Made by a program: the position numbers and the translations under genes
Notes under the pieces: model-generated
Seen by the model: only the letters and a program-made list of their open reading frames with translations
What the model was told of the DNA's origin: nothing
Database searches by the model: none
In this document: one piece after another, positions 1-8,106 of the stretch
Numbering within the stretch: the stretch's first letter is position 1
Layout of the letters: every line of letters starts with the position of its first letter
Assembly: GCA_019322485.1 (NCBI GenBank)
Contig: JAHWIK010000022.1
Coordinates: 51,158-115,157 of the forward strand
Reading direction: 5' to 3'
DNA from: Candidatus Woesearchaeota archaeon
GTDB taxonomy: Archaea > Nanobdellota > Nanobdellia > Woesearchaeales > JAHWIC01
Length of the DNA: 64,000 nt

Positions 1-639
1 TTCTTCTGTGCGATAAAGTCTCAGATAATCAGCTATATCCAGCTGCATAAGGTGATTGGTTGTTGCCTCTGCATCCAGGCCTATTAATCTTGATAAGTAG
101 CCAACATTTAATTCTGTGCATTCACTAAGCGAGGATAGAACAGCAGCTACCTGTGCTGGTGAACCAGTTTCACTCTGGTCTTTCCAGGGAGCCCCATATA
201 AAATCTGGTTTAGGGAAACATCTTCCCTCAGTTGCTCACTAATCTCAGCAGAAGCCCATAATGCATGAGCAGCAATCACTTCTAGGTGCTTATAATCAGC
301 TTTCCCTTTGGTGGCTAATTTATATGTCCCAACTAACCTTTTTCCAGGTCTCATGTTTCTAGCCTGCGACCTGCTAGTCATTCCTCTTAGGGAACCTTTT
401 AGATAGCCCCAAAGCATTAGTGGCTCCAAACTATGAAAATCAGCTAATCCACCCCCAAAATCTCTCTGAATACCTTCAGCTATATCTCTGTACGGAAGCG
501 ATTTTCCTGATTGAAGCATCCAATAGATTAGTAAGGCTTTTGGTTCTGTTGTTATTTTCCTAAATATGCCATTGACTGCTCTTTTATTTTTTACTAGCAT
601 AGGCAAAAAGAGTTTTCTCATCTTTATAAATCTTTCCAT
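1..639 (-). CDS. Unrecognised protein, C-terminus beyond the window
   Basis: The minus frame is open from an ATG at 639 to the window edge, giving 213 codons with no stop. The N-terminus is basic (MERFIKMRKLFLP). Later segments such as KALLIYWMLQSGKSLPYRDIAE and LSRLIGLDAEATTNHLMQL look like winged-helix or HTH segments, so a DNA-binding role is possible. I recognise no family. Arginine is frequent, unlike the lysine-rich core genes here. An ATG at 621 is an alternative start. The gene is divergent from coaE. Confidence 0.6.
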   Translation of the reverse strand, partial: MERFIKMRKLFLPMLVKNKRAVNGIFRKITTEPKALLIYWMLQSGKSLPYRDIAEGIQRDFGGGLADFHSLEPLMLWGYLKGSLRGMTSRSQARNMRPGKRLVGTYKLATKGKADYKHLEVIAAHALWASAEISEQLREDVSLNQILYGAPWKDQSETGSPAQVAAVLSSLSECTELNVGYLSRLIGLDAEATTNHLMQLDIADYLRLYRTEE

Positions 640-730
640 TAGTACTGCCTAATTAGTGGTAACATGATAATTTAGGAAGACCATAATCGCAATAGATATA
701 TTTATATAAAAGAGTAATACAGATTCTAAT

Positions 731-1285
731 ATGAAACTCGGCATTACAGGCATATTCGGCTCTGGAAAAACTGAAGTAGCTAATATGTTCGCCAGATGCG
801 GCTATAAAGTCGTTAGCGTCGACAAGGTTGGCCATAAACTATTGGATAAGAAGGAGATAAAAAAGAAGATAATAAGGGAATTTGGTGATGTTTTAACTAA
901 AAACAAGGTCGACAGAAGAAAACTAAAGGATATTGTTTTCTATGATTCTAAAAAACTAAAGAAATTGAACAAGATAATACATCCTTATCTGATAAAGGAG
1001 GTTAAAAAATTAATAAAAGGTAAAGCCGTTGTTGATGCTGCCCTGCTTATTGAATTAGGCCTGCATAAGCATCTTGATAAGGTTATTGTTGTTAAGATAA
1101 ACAAAAACAATGCAGTAAAAAGAATACTGAAAAAGAAGAAATACACAAAAAAAGAGATAGAAAACATAATCAAGTCACAATTAACCCAAAATAAAAAACT
1201 AAGGTATGCTGACTTTATCATCAATAACAATAAGTCATTAGATAACACAAAAAAACAGGTAATTGATATCAATAAAAGCCTCTAA
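731..1285 (+). CDS. coaE: Dephospho-CoA kinase, bacterial CoaE type
   Basis: This is the last step of CoA synthesis: ATP-dependent phosphorylation of the ribose 3'-OH of dephospho-CoA. The Walker A motif GIFGSGKT lies at residues 7-14, followed by the family segment VVSVDKVGHKLL and IIHPYLIKEV. At 184 aa it is slightly shorter than bacterial CoaE (about 200). A TATA-like stretch at 693-709 places transcription start close to the ATG, suggesting a leaderless message. The coaD-like gene follows 345 bp downstream on the same strand, so the two final CoA steps probably share a transcript. Many archaea use the unrelated DUF359 GTP-dependent kinase, so this type is notable. Confidence 0.85.
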   Translation: MKLGITGIFGSGKTEVANMFARCGYKVVSVDKVGHKLLDKKEIKKKIIREFGDVLTKNKVDRRKLKDIVFYDSKKLKKLNKIIHPYLIKEVKKLIKGKAVVDAALLIELGLHKHLDKVIVVKINKNNAVKRILKKKKYTKKEIENIIKSQLTQNKKLRYADFIINNNKSLDNTKKQVIDINKSL

Positions 1286-1326
1286 AACACAAGGTTTTTA
1301 TATACCAGCCCACCAAGCCAGATAAT

Positions 1327-1629
1327 ATGAAAAAGAAAAAATCAATGCAAAAAGAGATGCATATGCAAAATAAACCAATGCCAATGCATCCTCATAAGAA
1401 AAAGCTTCTATTTGAGGGAACAATGGTATCCCTTCCATTAGCAGCTACCTTTGTCTGGTACAGCTTTGTGATATTCTCTTCTACACCAATTGCAGGGCCT
1501 GAGGCAAGGTTCGCGCCTAGCAAGATAGAGGCCTTAGTTCTGTTCCTGCTTTTGTTCATAGTTGCCTATTCCATCTTCCTTATATTCGAATTTAGGCACC
1601 TAAAGAGAAAGTGGGATAAGATTAAGTAA
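1327..1629 (+). CDS. Small two-helix membrane protein with Met/His-rich N-terminus
   Basis: 100 aa and not recognised. Residues 1-31 are rich in Met, Lys and His (KEMHMQNKPMPMHPHKKK), followed by two hydrophobic segments at about 37-56 and 68-90 and a basic C-terminal tail. This predicts a two-pass membrane protein with both ends in the cytoplasm. The Met/His-rich tail could bind a metal ion, which is inference only. It sits between coaE and coaD, with its stop 1 nt before the coaD start, so it is very likely cotranscribed with them. Confidence 0.65.
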   Translation: MKKKKSMQKEMHMQNKPMPMHPHKKKLLFEGTMVSLPLAATFVWYSFVIFSSTPIAGPEARFAPSKIEALVLFLLLFIVAYSIFLIFEFRHLKRKWDKIK

Positions 1630-1630
1630 A

Positions 1631-2110
1631 ATGAAGGTTGCTGTTTATCCTGGTTCTTTTGACCCAGTTACAAATGGTCATCTTGATGTTCTAAAGAGGG
1701 GATTAAAGATATTTGATAAGGTTATAGTAGCAGTAGGTGAAAATCCCAGCAAAAAAACCTTATTCACTGTTGAAGAGAGGGTAGCTATGATGAGGGAAGC
1801 TACCAAGAAATTCAAGAATGTAGTGGTAGAGCATTTTAGCGGTTTATTGGTGAACTATGCTGCCAAGAAAGAGGCCTCAGCAGTTATACGCGGTTTAAGG
1901 GCTGTTTCTGATTTTGAGAATGAGCTTCAATTAGCATTAATGAACAGGAAGATAAACCCAAAGATAGAGACTGTTTTCATAATGACGAGGGGTATGTACT
2001 GCTACCTTAGCGCTTCAATAGTAAAAGAAGCAGCTTGTATGGGCGGAAACCTAAGGGGCATGGTGCCTCCAGTAGTGCAGAAAAAATTAAAACAGAAATT
2101 TAAGGCTTAA
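1631..2110 (+). CDS. coaD: Phosphopantetheine adenylyltransferase, bacterial CoaD type
   Basis: It transfers AMP from ATP to 4'-phosphopantetheine, giving dephospho-CoA. At 159 aa it is the normal bacterial length. Visible motifs are the nucleotidyltransferase TNGH (14-17) within YPGSFDPVTNGH, RGLRAVSDFENE (87-98) and SASIVKE (127-133), the counterpart of the bacterial ISST/SxxVRE signature. The archaeal/eukaryotic PPAT family lacks this arrangement, so a bacterial source is likely. It starts 1 nt after the small membrane protein gene and overlaps the convergent kamA-like gene by 4 nt. Confidence 0.92.
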   Translation: MKVAVYPGSFDPVTNGHLDVLKRGLKIFDKVIVAVGENPSKKTLFTVEERVAMMREATKKFKNVVVEHFSGLLVNYAAKKEASAVIRGLRAVSDFENELQLALMNRKINPKIETVFIMTRGMYCYLSASIVKEAACMGGNLRGMVPPVVQKKLKQKFKA

Positions 2111-3228
2111 TAATCAATCAGCTTGGTCTGCTTCTCATTCCTTGGCTCAGGATACCAGAATATCTTGCCTTCGTAATTCTTCAGCTTAACCCCGCCTTTC
2201 TTATGGTCACCATACTTTGGAAGTAATGGTAGTTTACCCCCTCCGCCAGGGCTGTCTATTATAAAATGAGGCACGCACATGCCTGATGTAAATCCTACAA
2301 GGCTTTTTATGATATCAAGCCCAGCCTTAACCTTTGTTCTGAAATGATTGGTTCCTTTGGTCAAATCCGCTTGATATATATAATATGGCTTGACCCTCAT
2401 TATCAGCAGTTTCTGGACAAGGTCCTTCATTACCTTTGGGCTGTCATTAACCCCTTTTAACAGGACACTCTGGTTTCCCATAGGGATTCCTGCATCAGCC
2501 AGCATTTCACATGCTTTCTTAGCCTCTTTGGTGATTTCCCTGGGATGATTAAAATGTGTATTTATATACAATGGCTGGTATCTCTTCAGCAGCTCGCAAA
2601 GCTCTGGTGTGATTCTTTGAGGCAGAGTACAGGGGCTTCTTGTGCCAATCCTTATTATTTGGACATGCCTTATCTTCCTGAGCTCGCTTAAAATGAATCC
2701 AAGATAGTTGTCTGACAATAATAATGGGTCTCCTCCAGAGAGGATGACATCCCTTATCTCCTTATGCTCTTTTATATAATCTATTCCAGCCAACAGCAGC
2801 TTCTTATTCATTGCCTTGTATGGAACACCAACTTTACGCTTGCGCGTGCAAAACCTGCAGTACATCGGACATTGGTTGCTTACCAAAAGCAGGACCCTGT
2901 CAGGATATCTATGGGTCAGGCCTGGAACAGGGCTGTCGATCTCTTCATGCAGAGGGTCTTCCAAACCTGTAGGATCCATCAATTCCATCTTATCAGGTAT
3001 GCTCTGCTTCCATATTGGGTCATCCTTTTTCCTTATCAGGCTTAGATAGTAAGGATTAATCTTCATTGGATACTTTTTGATTACAGCTTTAATCTCCTCA
3101 ACCTCTATATCACACCTGCATATTGAATTAAGCTGTTCGATAGTTACAATGCTTTTCTCTAACAGTTCCTTCCATATGAAATTCTTATCTGTTGTTTCAA
3201 TTGTAATATGGTCTTTTTCTATTAACAT
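2107..3228 (-). CDS. kamA: Lysine 2,3-aminomutase family radical SAM/PLP enzyme
   Basis: Radical SAM enzyme expected to migrate an amino group from alpha to beta on lysine or a related amino acid. The cluster motif CPMYCRFC has cysteines at 121, 125 and 128. The PLP-lysine motif DSPGGGGK places the lysine near residue 333, and YQADLTKGTNHFRT matches the segment holding the substrate-contacting Asp of lysine aminomutase. Length, 374 aa, fits the family. I chose the ATG at 3228 over a GTG at 3231 that overlaps the stop of the upstream ATP-grasp gene. It is the third gene of an operon with two ATP-grasp ligases. The true substrate is unknown. Confidence 0.88.
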   Translation of the reverse strand: MLIEKDHITIETTDKNFIWKELLEKSIVTIEQLNSICRCDIEVEEIKAVIKKYPMKINPYYLSLIRKKDDPIWKQSIPDKMELMDPTGLEDPLHEEIDSPVPGLTHRYPDRVLLLVSNQCPMYCRFCTRKRKVGVPYKAMNKKLLLAGIDYIKEHKEIRDVILSGGDPLLLSDNYLGFILSELRKIRHVQIIRIGTRSPCTLPQRITPELCELLKRYQPLYINTHFNHPREITKEAKKACEMLADAGIPMGNQSVLLKGVNDSPKVMKDLVQKLLIMRVKPYYIYQADLTKGTNHFRTKVKAGLDIIKSLVGFTSGMCVPHFIIDSPGGGGKLPLLPKYGDHKKGGVKLKNYEGKIFWYPEPRNEKQTKLIDY

Positions 3229-3230
3229 CA

Positions 3231-4271
3231 CTATGCCTCCTCTACCTTGATGTCAATCTTGGTTTTGGGCTTTAACCCATTCTTTTCTAATGCAGATTTC
3301 AGTATTGCATCCATTAAATCAGCATAAGACATTCCAGCTGCCTTGGCCATTCTAGCCAGACCAGCATCAGGAGAGATATCTGGGTTTGGATTAACCTCAA
3401 GCACAAATGGGTTGCCATCTTTGTCTATCCTGAAATCAACCCTGCCATAGTCCTGGCAGCCCATCAAGGTGTATGCCTTTAGTGCAATCTTCCTTAGCCT
3501 GTTTGCAAGCCTTTCATCAATCTCAGCAGGGCACCTTGGCGGTGTGCTCTTGTAATAATCACTATCTTCAACCCATTTCGCAGAATAGGTGCATATATTT
3601 GGCAGCCCATCAGATAGATTGTCAAATAATATCTCTGATATTGGCAAGGCACTGGGATTCTTTGCGCCAATAACACCTACATTAGCCTCTCTTCCGTCAA
3701 TAAATTCCTCAGCTAGTGCAGGCTGTTTGTAGGCATCTAATACCAAAAATACCCTTCTCATCAATTCCTCTTCAGAATTAACAATAGATTCTTTTTTGAT
3801 CCCAATGCTTGCATCCTCACTTACTGGCTTTACAATCAAAGGAAACCTAAGTTTATTGTCAAGTCTTACTTTAAGGGAATCAAAAACCTGGAATCTTGGC
3901 GTCGGTATCTTGTGGAAAGAAAGAATCTCTTTTGTCCTCGCTTTATTGAGGCATGTTGCCAATGTCCTGTAGTCAGAGCCTGTGTAAGGCACCTTCAATA
4001 TGTCAAGCACTGCAGGAACATGAGGCTCTAATTCACTTGCATTATGGAATCCATCGTCGCATAGATTAAAAGCAATATCAATCTCATCTTTCAGTCTTTT
4101 CAGGTTTTCAAACATATCAAGGTTAACATAAATCTTATTGGTTTCGTGCCCAAGAGACCTTAATGCTTCATCCACAGCAATAACATTATCATTCTTGTCG
4201 CGGCCCTCAAAATCAACTGCTAATCCGCTTCCTTCCTGTTTCAAGCTAGTGTAAAGTAAGGCTATATTCAT
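3231..4271 (-). CDS. D-Ala-D-Ala ligase-like ATP-grasp enzyme (second copy)
   Basis: 346 aa, the usual Ddl length. Segments follow the Ddl order: an N-terminal Rossmann-like part, the central LDILKVPYTGSDYRTLATCL, the ATP-grasp FPLIVKPVSEDASIGIKK, and the C-terminal metal/phosphate segment FVLEVNPNPDISPDAG. The family joins a carboxylate, through an acyl phosphate, to an amine. Archaea lack peptidoglycan, so D-Ala-D-Ala is unlikely as product. The ATG overlaps the stop of the upstream paralogue (4268-5305) by 4 nt, and kamA follows at once, so a small amide or dipeptide containing an unusual amino acid is a reasonable guess. Confidence 0.85.
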   Translation of the reverse strand: MNIALLYTSLKQEGSGLAVDFEGRDKNDNVIAVDEALRSLGHETNKIYVNLDMFENLKRLKDEIDIAFNLCDDGFHNASELEPHVPAVLDILKVPYTGSDYRTLATCLNKARTKEILSFHKIPTPRFQVFDSLKVRLDNKLRFPLIVKPVSEDASIGIKKESIVNSEEELMRRVFLVLDAYKQPALAEEFIDGREANVGVIGAKNPSALPISEILFDNLSDGLPNICTYSAKWVEDSDYYKSTPPRCPAEIDERLANRLRKIALKAYTLMGCQDYGRVDFRIDKDGNPFVLEVNPNPDISPDAGLARMAKAAGMSYADLMDAILKSALEKNGLKPKTKIDIKVEEA

Positions 4272-5305
4272 TTTGCGAGATTATACCTCTTGACAGCAAG
4301 GTTCAGCACTTCATTAACCACGTCATTATAACTCATGCCTGCTGTAAAAGCTGCTCTGGGAAACCTTGAATTCTCTTTTGGGTCAGGTATCATTCCCGGC
4401 AAAGCATTCAATTCGAGAATGTAGGGAATGCCGTTCCTTACCCTCAAATCAACCCTGCACCAATCCTTGCAGTCTAATGTTCTGTAAGCATCCAGGCAGA
4501 CCTTCTTTATCTTTGATTCAAGCTTTTCTGAAAGTTTTGCAGGGCAAATCAATGGGTCATGATTGCTGCCAGGATTGTCATAAATCCATTTTGCCTCATA
4601 AGAATCAAACTTGTGTATATGTCCGGGCAGATGGTCAAATTTTATCTCAACAATAGGCAGTATCTTAGGATTTTCATTCCCCAGAATTGCGATGGTAAAT
4701 TCCCTGCATGCAATGAACTCTTCCACAATAGCAGGCTGCTCATAATCCCTTATTATTTGCTGCACCCTGCTTTTCAGCTCATTCTCATCATTAACAAGGG
4801 AGTTGTTCTTTATTCCCTTGCTTGAACCCTCTCGCAATGGTTTAACTATCAGTGGAAATTTTAGTTTATTATTTAACATTTCTGAAGGGGTATAAAACAC
4901 CTGGAACTTTGGGGTGGGAATTCTGTGATACTTCAGAATCTCTTTTGTGCGCGCTTTGTCCAGGGTTAAAGCAAGCGTTAGAGGGCCAGAACCAGTGTAA
5001 GGTATTTGAAGCAGCTCGCAGATTGCAGGAATAAATGACTCGCGGGCTTCCCCCTTCAACCCCTCTGCGATATTGAAAACAACATCTATCTCGTTCTTTA
5101 ACCCTTTTAGCTTTGCATAGGCGCTTTCATCAGCCTCGACGAGAATTACCTTGTGCCCTGCAGACTTAAGTGCATTAGAAATACCTTGGATTGTTTCATC
5201 TGCATCGAATTCTGCATATAAATCCTTTGGTTCCCCACTTTTTGGAGAGACACCCTTTTTTTTGTTAAAAGTTAACGCTACTGTTAAGTTCGACGCTGCA
5301 GTCAC
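4268..5305 (-). CDS. D-Ala-D-Ala ligase-like ATP-grasp enzyme (first copy)
   Basis: 345 aa and a clear paralogue of the next gene. It has LLQIPYTGSGPLTLALTLDKARTK, FPLIVKPLREGSSKGIK in the ATP-grasp domain and ILELNALPGMIPD at the metal site. The two copies differ in the C-terminal site (LELNALPGMIP here, LEVNPNPDISP in the other), so they probably accept different acyl or amine partners and act one after the other. It is the first gene of the ATP-grasp/ATP-grasp/KamA operon, preceded by the AT-rich region 5306-5660. The N-terminus up to about residue 25 is less conserved, and no better start is visible. Confidence 0.85.
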   Translation of the reverse strand: MTAASNLTVALTFNKKKGVSPKSGEPKDLYAEFDADETIQGISNALKSAGHKVILVEADESAYAKLKGLKNEIDVVFNIAEGLKGEARESFIPAICELLQIPYTGSGPLTLALTLDKARTKEILKYHRIPTPKFQVFYTPSEMLNNKLKFPLIVKPLREGSSKGIKNNSLVNDENELKSRVQQIIRDYEQPAIVEEFIACREFTIAILGNENPKILPIVEIKFDHLPGHIHKFDSYEAKWIYDNPGSNHDPLICPAKLSEKLESKIKKVCLDAYRTLDCKDWCRVDLRVRNGIPYILELNALPGMIPDPKENSRFPRAAFTAGMSYNDVVNEVLNLAVKRYNLAK

Positions 5306-5660
5306 CAGATGCCACCCCTAGTAAAAAATAAATTTTTTGTAATCATCTCTTTTCATCAAAAATTTATAAAAAACTTTGCGTTTAATTGGTATTTAAATCT
5401 TTTTATTTTATTCATTTCCCGACGACAAAGACATCTGAAAATTTCACATTTTTTATTTATTTTTTTTAGAAGAATATTTTTTTTGGATTTTCCGTCGGTA
5501 AATGAAATTTATTTTTCAAATTAATTTTTATTTTTTTATTTATTTTTGAAAAAATATTTTTTTCATTTCGAAAGATTTTTTATTTTCAAAATTATTTTTT
5601 TAAGTTCTCGTCGAGAAATGTTTTTCAAAATTATTTTAAGAAGTTGCAAAAAATAAAAAT
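5306..5660. other. AT-rich intergenic region with repeated CATTTnnCGACG motif
   Basis: No convincing gene is visible in these 355 bp. The stretch is extremely A+T rich with long T tracts on the plus strand. A motif CATTTnnCGACG occurs three times: CATTTCCCGACGAC at 5413-5426 on plus, CATTTACCGACGG at 5492-5504 on minus and CATTTCTCGACGAG at 5607-5620 on minus. TTTTCAAAATTATTTT is repeated at about 5584-5599 and 5623-5638. The region lies upstream of the ATP-grasp/KamA operon and downstream of the DUF5752-like genes. It could hold the operon promoter with operators, a curved-DNA or chromatin-protein site, or an origin-like element. Confidence 0.6.
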
Positions 5661-6209
5661 CTAGATAATCCTTGCAATTATCAACCCAGCAATTGCTCCT
5701 ATCAATAAACCCAGCATAAAATCACCAACTGTTAATTTCATTAAGCTTGGGTGCTGCACCAGTGTGTTCTGTATCGCTGTTTCTACTGGTTTTGCAATAG
5801 GCCTTTCAGGCAGGATGTTTGTTTTGGGCAGCATCTCTTTTGTTTGAGCCTCTGCAGCTATCTTTCTTTTCCTTCTGTTTTTCTTCCTGGGGTCTTTCTT
5901 CACAATCTTTGTTTCAGCTGCCTTTACCTCTTCTTTTACATCCTGTAATTCCTCTACCCTTTTTTTGAGGTGCTCCACCATCTCTTTCCTGTTTTTAGCT
6001 GCCAAAAGGTCAGAGGCAAGCCTGTTATCTTTGTGTATATCTCTCACCCAATTATGAAAGTCATTCTTGAAATCATTCACATGATGGTTAAATGTAATAT
6101 TATCCATGCTTTTTAAAGAAGTATATAGCTCACGCAGATTCTTTATCCTAGTTCCATTCTTTACAATAAAGTGATGTCTTGAGGGGACATCCCCCACTGC
6201 CCCTTGCAT
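5661..6209 (-). CDS. DUF5752-like domain protein with C-terminal membrane anchor
   Basis: 182 aa. Residues 11-90 hold the domain shared with the two genes upstream: HHFIVKNG, IKNLRELYTSL, FNHHVNDFKNDFHNWVRD. A basic, charged linker follows (about 90-150), then one hydrophobic segment at the very end (VGDFMLGLLIGAIAGLIIAR). This predicts a tail-anchored protein with its domain in the cytoplasm. The family name DUF5752 is from memory and should be checked. Its place beside glycogen enzymes suggests a role in polysaccharide handling at the membrane, which is inference. It is the last gene of a three-gene run. Confidence 0.7.
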   Translation of the reverse strand: MQGAVGDVPSRHHFIVKNGTRIKNLRELYTSLKSMDNITFNHHVNDFKNDFHNWVRDIHKDNRLASDLLAAKNRKEMVEHLKKRVEELQDVKEEVKAAETKIVKKDPRKKNRRKRKIAAEAQTKEMLPKTNILPERPIAKPVETAIQNTLVQHPSLMKLTVGDFMLGLLIGAIAGLIIARII

Positions 6210-6216
6210 TTTCTAT

Positions 6217-6513
6217 CTAACCAGCTGTTTTTTTGAGTATTTTAATCCTTTTGTTTAGCGCATCAGCCATGGCTTTCTTGGTCTTAAGCTTGGATATGGC
6301 GCTTGCAAGATTGGCATCGCCCAAAACATGGTCTATCCACACGCTAAAATCGTTTTTGCCCTTGCCTACATGGTGCGTGAATGTTTCTGGTTTCATCCTT
6401 CTTAATGCACGCGGCAGCTGGCGCAGGTTTTTTATTATTGGTCCTTTGTTTATCCAGAAGCACTGCTCTGGCATAACATCCTTCAAAATCTTTTTTGCAT
6501 GCTCTTTTTTCAT
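6217..6513 (-). CDS. Single-domain DUF5752-like protein
   Basis: 98 aa, essentially the bare domain: CFWINKGPIIKNLRQLPRAL then FTHHVGKGKNDFSVWIDHVL and LASAISKLKTKKAM. It shares with both neighbours the pattern xFxxxxGxxIKxLxxLxxxLxxM...FxxHVxxxxNDFxxWI. It is 7 nt upstream of the membrane-anchored copy and 1 nt downstream of the third copy, so the three are one transcript. Function unknown. Confidence 0.7.
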   Translation of the reverse strand: MKKEHAKKILKDVMPEQCFWINKGPIIKNLRQLPRALRRMKPETFTHHVGKGKNDFSVWIDHVLGDANLASAISKLKTKKAMADALNKRIKILKKTAG

Positions 6514-6514
6514 T

Positions 6515-6874
6515 TTATTTTTTTTCCTCCTTTTTCAGTTCATCAACAAGTTTTCGTAGAAGACATATCTCTGTCCCCACCTGATTATTAATGGCCGAAA
6601 TCTCCTTTGCCAAATCAGGAACCTTGAAAACATCCTTAATCCAATTGCTAAAGTCATTTTTATCTTTATTTACATGCGCTTTAAAAACATCTTCGCCCAT
6701 CTTGCCTAAGGAATCTACAAGCTCAAATAGGCTCTTCAATCTTTTACCATCAGAAAGAACAAAGTGATGTTCTTCAGGAGCTTCACCCAGAACCTTGCTT
6801 TTTATAGTCACTTCTACCTTAGCTTTTGGCTTTGCAGCCATTTTTTTGGGAGCGCTCCTCTTTTTCTTACCCAT
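6515..6874 (-). CDS. DUF5752-like protein with basic N-terminus
   Basis: 119 aa from the ATG at 6874. The longer frame from a GTG at 6904 is less likely because the ATG has an AGAGGTGG ribosome binding site just upstream and a TATA element (ATTTATATAT, minus) at 6911-6920. The N-terminus is Lys/Ala-rich (MGKKKRSAPKKMAAKPKAK), followed by the shared domain EEHHFVLSDGKRLKSLFELV and VNKDKNDFSNWIKDVF. It is the first gene of the three-paralogue operon, which starts just after the GH57 gene on the same strand. Confidence 0.72.
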   Translation of the reverse strand: MGKKKRSAPKKMAAKPKAKVEVTIKSKVLGEAPEEHHFVLSDGKRLKSLFELVDSLGKMGEDVFKAHVNKDKNDFSNWIKDVFKVPDLAKEISAINNQVGTEICLLRKLVDELKKEEKK

Positions 6875-6921
6875 AAAACCACCTCTTCCAGTTTTTTTAT
6901 TCACTCACCCATATATAAATT

Positions 6922-8106
6922 TTATTGTTTTCCTACCCTAAGTTTGATATCATTCATTATATTCATAAATGCGATAAATGAATCATAAGGGCTGTCGTAT
7001 GGATTGAAGTATTTATGCACATCGCCGTCATTAAACCATTTGGTGCACATGTAATAGAAGTGATCGCTTGTTTGCAGTCTTCTCCAGTCTTCAATAAGCT
7101 TAGTATCTTTCGAGTCCTTTATTGTACTTTCTATTAAATAAAGCTGTTTAATAGCTTCCTGCTGCATTCTGTTTCCAAGCCATGCAGAGGTATCACGCTC
7201 AACATCTGCCCAGCTTACTGGACTGTGTATATCAAGCTCTCCAACTGAATCATACCTTTTAATGGATTCTGACAGCGTAAGGAAATCATTATCAGGATGT
7301 TTCAATACCTCGCCAGGCAGGTGTTTAAGGAACTCAAATATGCCTTTGTCTTCCCATTGGTGCTCGCCAAATGTCTCATAATCCATAAAGAGGTTTACTA
7401 CATTGCCGTTTCCATTGACTGAGGAAACCCAATCTGCAAACTTAGGTGCTGTTAGTGGATAGCCTTCCCAGGTTTTCTGGGAGAATCTGAATGCAACATC
7501 ATCACTAAGTTTATAGTTTTTTAACAGCAGTTTAGTTTTATTTGCTGTTTTTGGCGTGTAAATGAAGTTAGGGCTCCTCCACTCCAGGACACGGTCAGCC
7601 CCTTCAGCCAGGATTCCTTTATAGCCCATCTTTTCAACTATATGCGCTACTTCATTGTTGAATATCAGTTCTGTATTCCTAAAGACCTTGGGTTTCAATT
7701 TAAACAATTTTTTTATTTTCCTGTTATGCTTCTCAACCTGCGCCTTAAATTCATTCTTTGAATAAAGGAAGGATAATGAGTGGTAATATGTTTCATCAAG
7801 CATCTCGACACAGCCTGTTTTTGCTAAATCAATAAAGCTCTGAAGAACCTTGGGATTGTACTCTTCCAGCTGGTCAAGCAGAACCCCGCTTAGGCTGTAG
7901 CTTACTCTAAATTTTCCATCAAACCCGTTTATTAGGTCAAGAATAACCTTGTTTGTCGGCAGATAGCATTTATTGGCCACCTTATTCAAGATTTCCTTGT
8001 TTTTTTGGTCATCAAAATAATGATGATTATTCCCAACATCAAAAACAGGATATTTCCTCAGCCTGTAAGGCTGATGCACCTGGAAATAAAAGCATACAGA
8101 TACCAT
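6922..8106 (-). CDS. Glycoside hydrolase family 57 (alpha-amylase/glucanotransferase type)
   Basis: 394 aa. Family 57 features are the N-terminal VCFYFQVHQPYRLRKYP (His11), the probable nucleophile region VFRNTELIFNNEVA (Glu146), AEGADRVLEWRSPNFIYTP and the probable acid/base region NLFMDYETFGEHQW (Asp242). Enzymes of this type cut or transfer alpha-1,4-glucan chains in the cytoplasm; no signal peptide is seen. Its ATG overlaps the stop of the upstream GT4 gene (ATGA), so the synthesising and degrading enzymes are translated together. Exact specificity (amylase, 4-alpha-glucanotransferase or branching) cannot be settled by eye. Confidence 0.88.
   Translation of the reverse strand: MVSVCFYFQVHQPYRLRKYPVFDVGNNHHYFDDQKNKEILNKVANKCYLPTNKVILDLINGFDGKFRVSYSLSGVLLDQLEEYNPKVLQSFIDLAKTGCVEMLDETYYHSLSFLYSKNEFKAQVEKHNRKIKKLFKLKPKVFRNTELIFNNEVAHIVEKMGYKGILAEGADRVLEWRSPNFIYTPKTANKTKLLLKNYKLSDDVAFRFSQKTWEGYPLTAPKFADWVSSVNGNGNVVNLFMDYETFGEHQWEDKGIFEFLKHLPGEVLKHPDNDFLTLSESIKRYDSVGELDIHSPVSWADVERDTSAWLGNRMQQEAIKQLYLIESTIKDSKDTKLIEDWRRLQTSDHFYYMCTKWFNDGDVHKYFNPYDSPYDSFIAFMNIMNDIKLRVGKQ

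Noticed and set aside
5309..5524. 71-codon plus-strand frame in the AT-rich region
   Set aside because: Composition follows T-tracts (Phe/Leu/Ile), with no start signal or family pattern.
5306..5660. Claim of a replication origin
   Set aside because: AT-rich with repeated motifs, but no cdc6/orc1 gene or skew evidence is available here, so it is kept only as a possibility.
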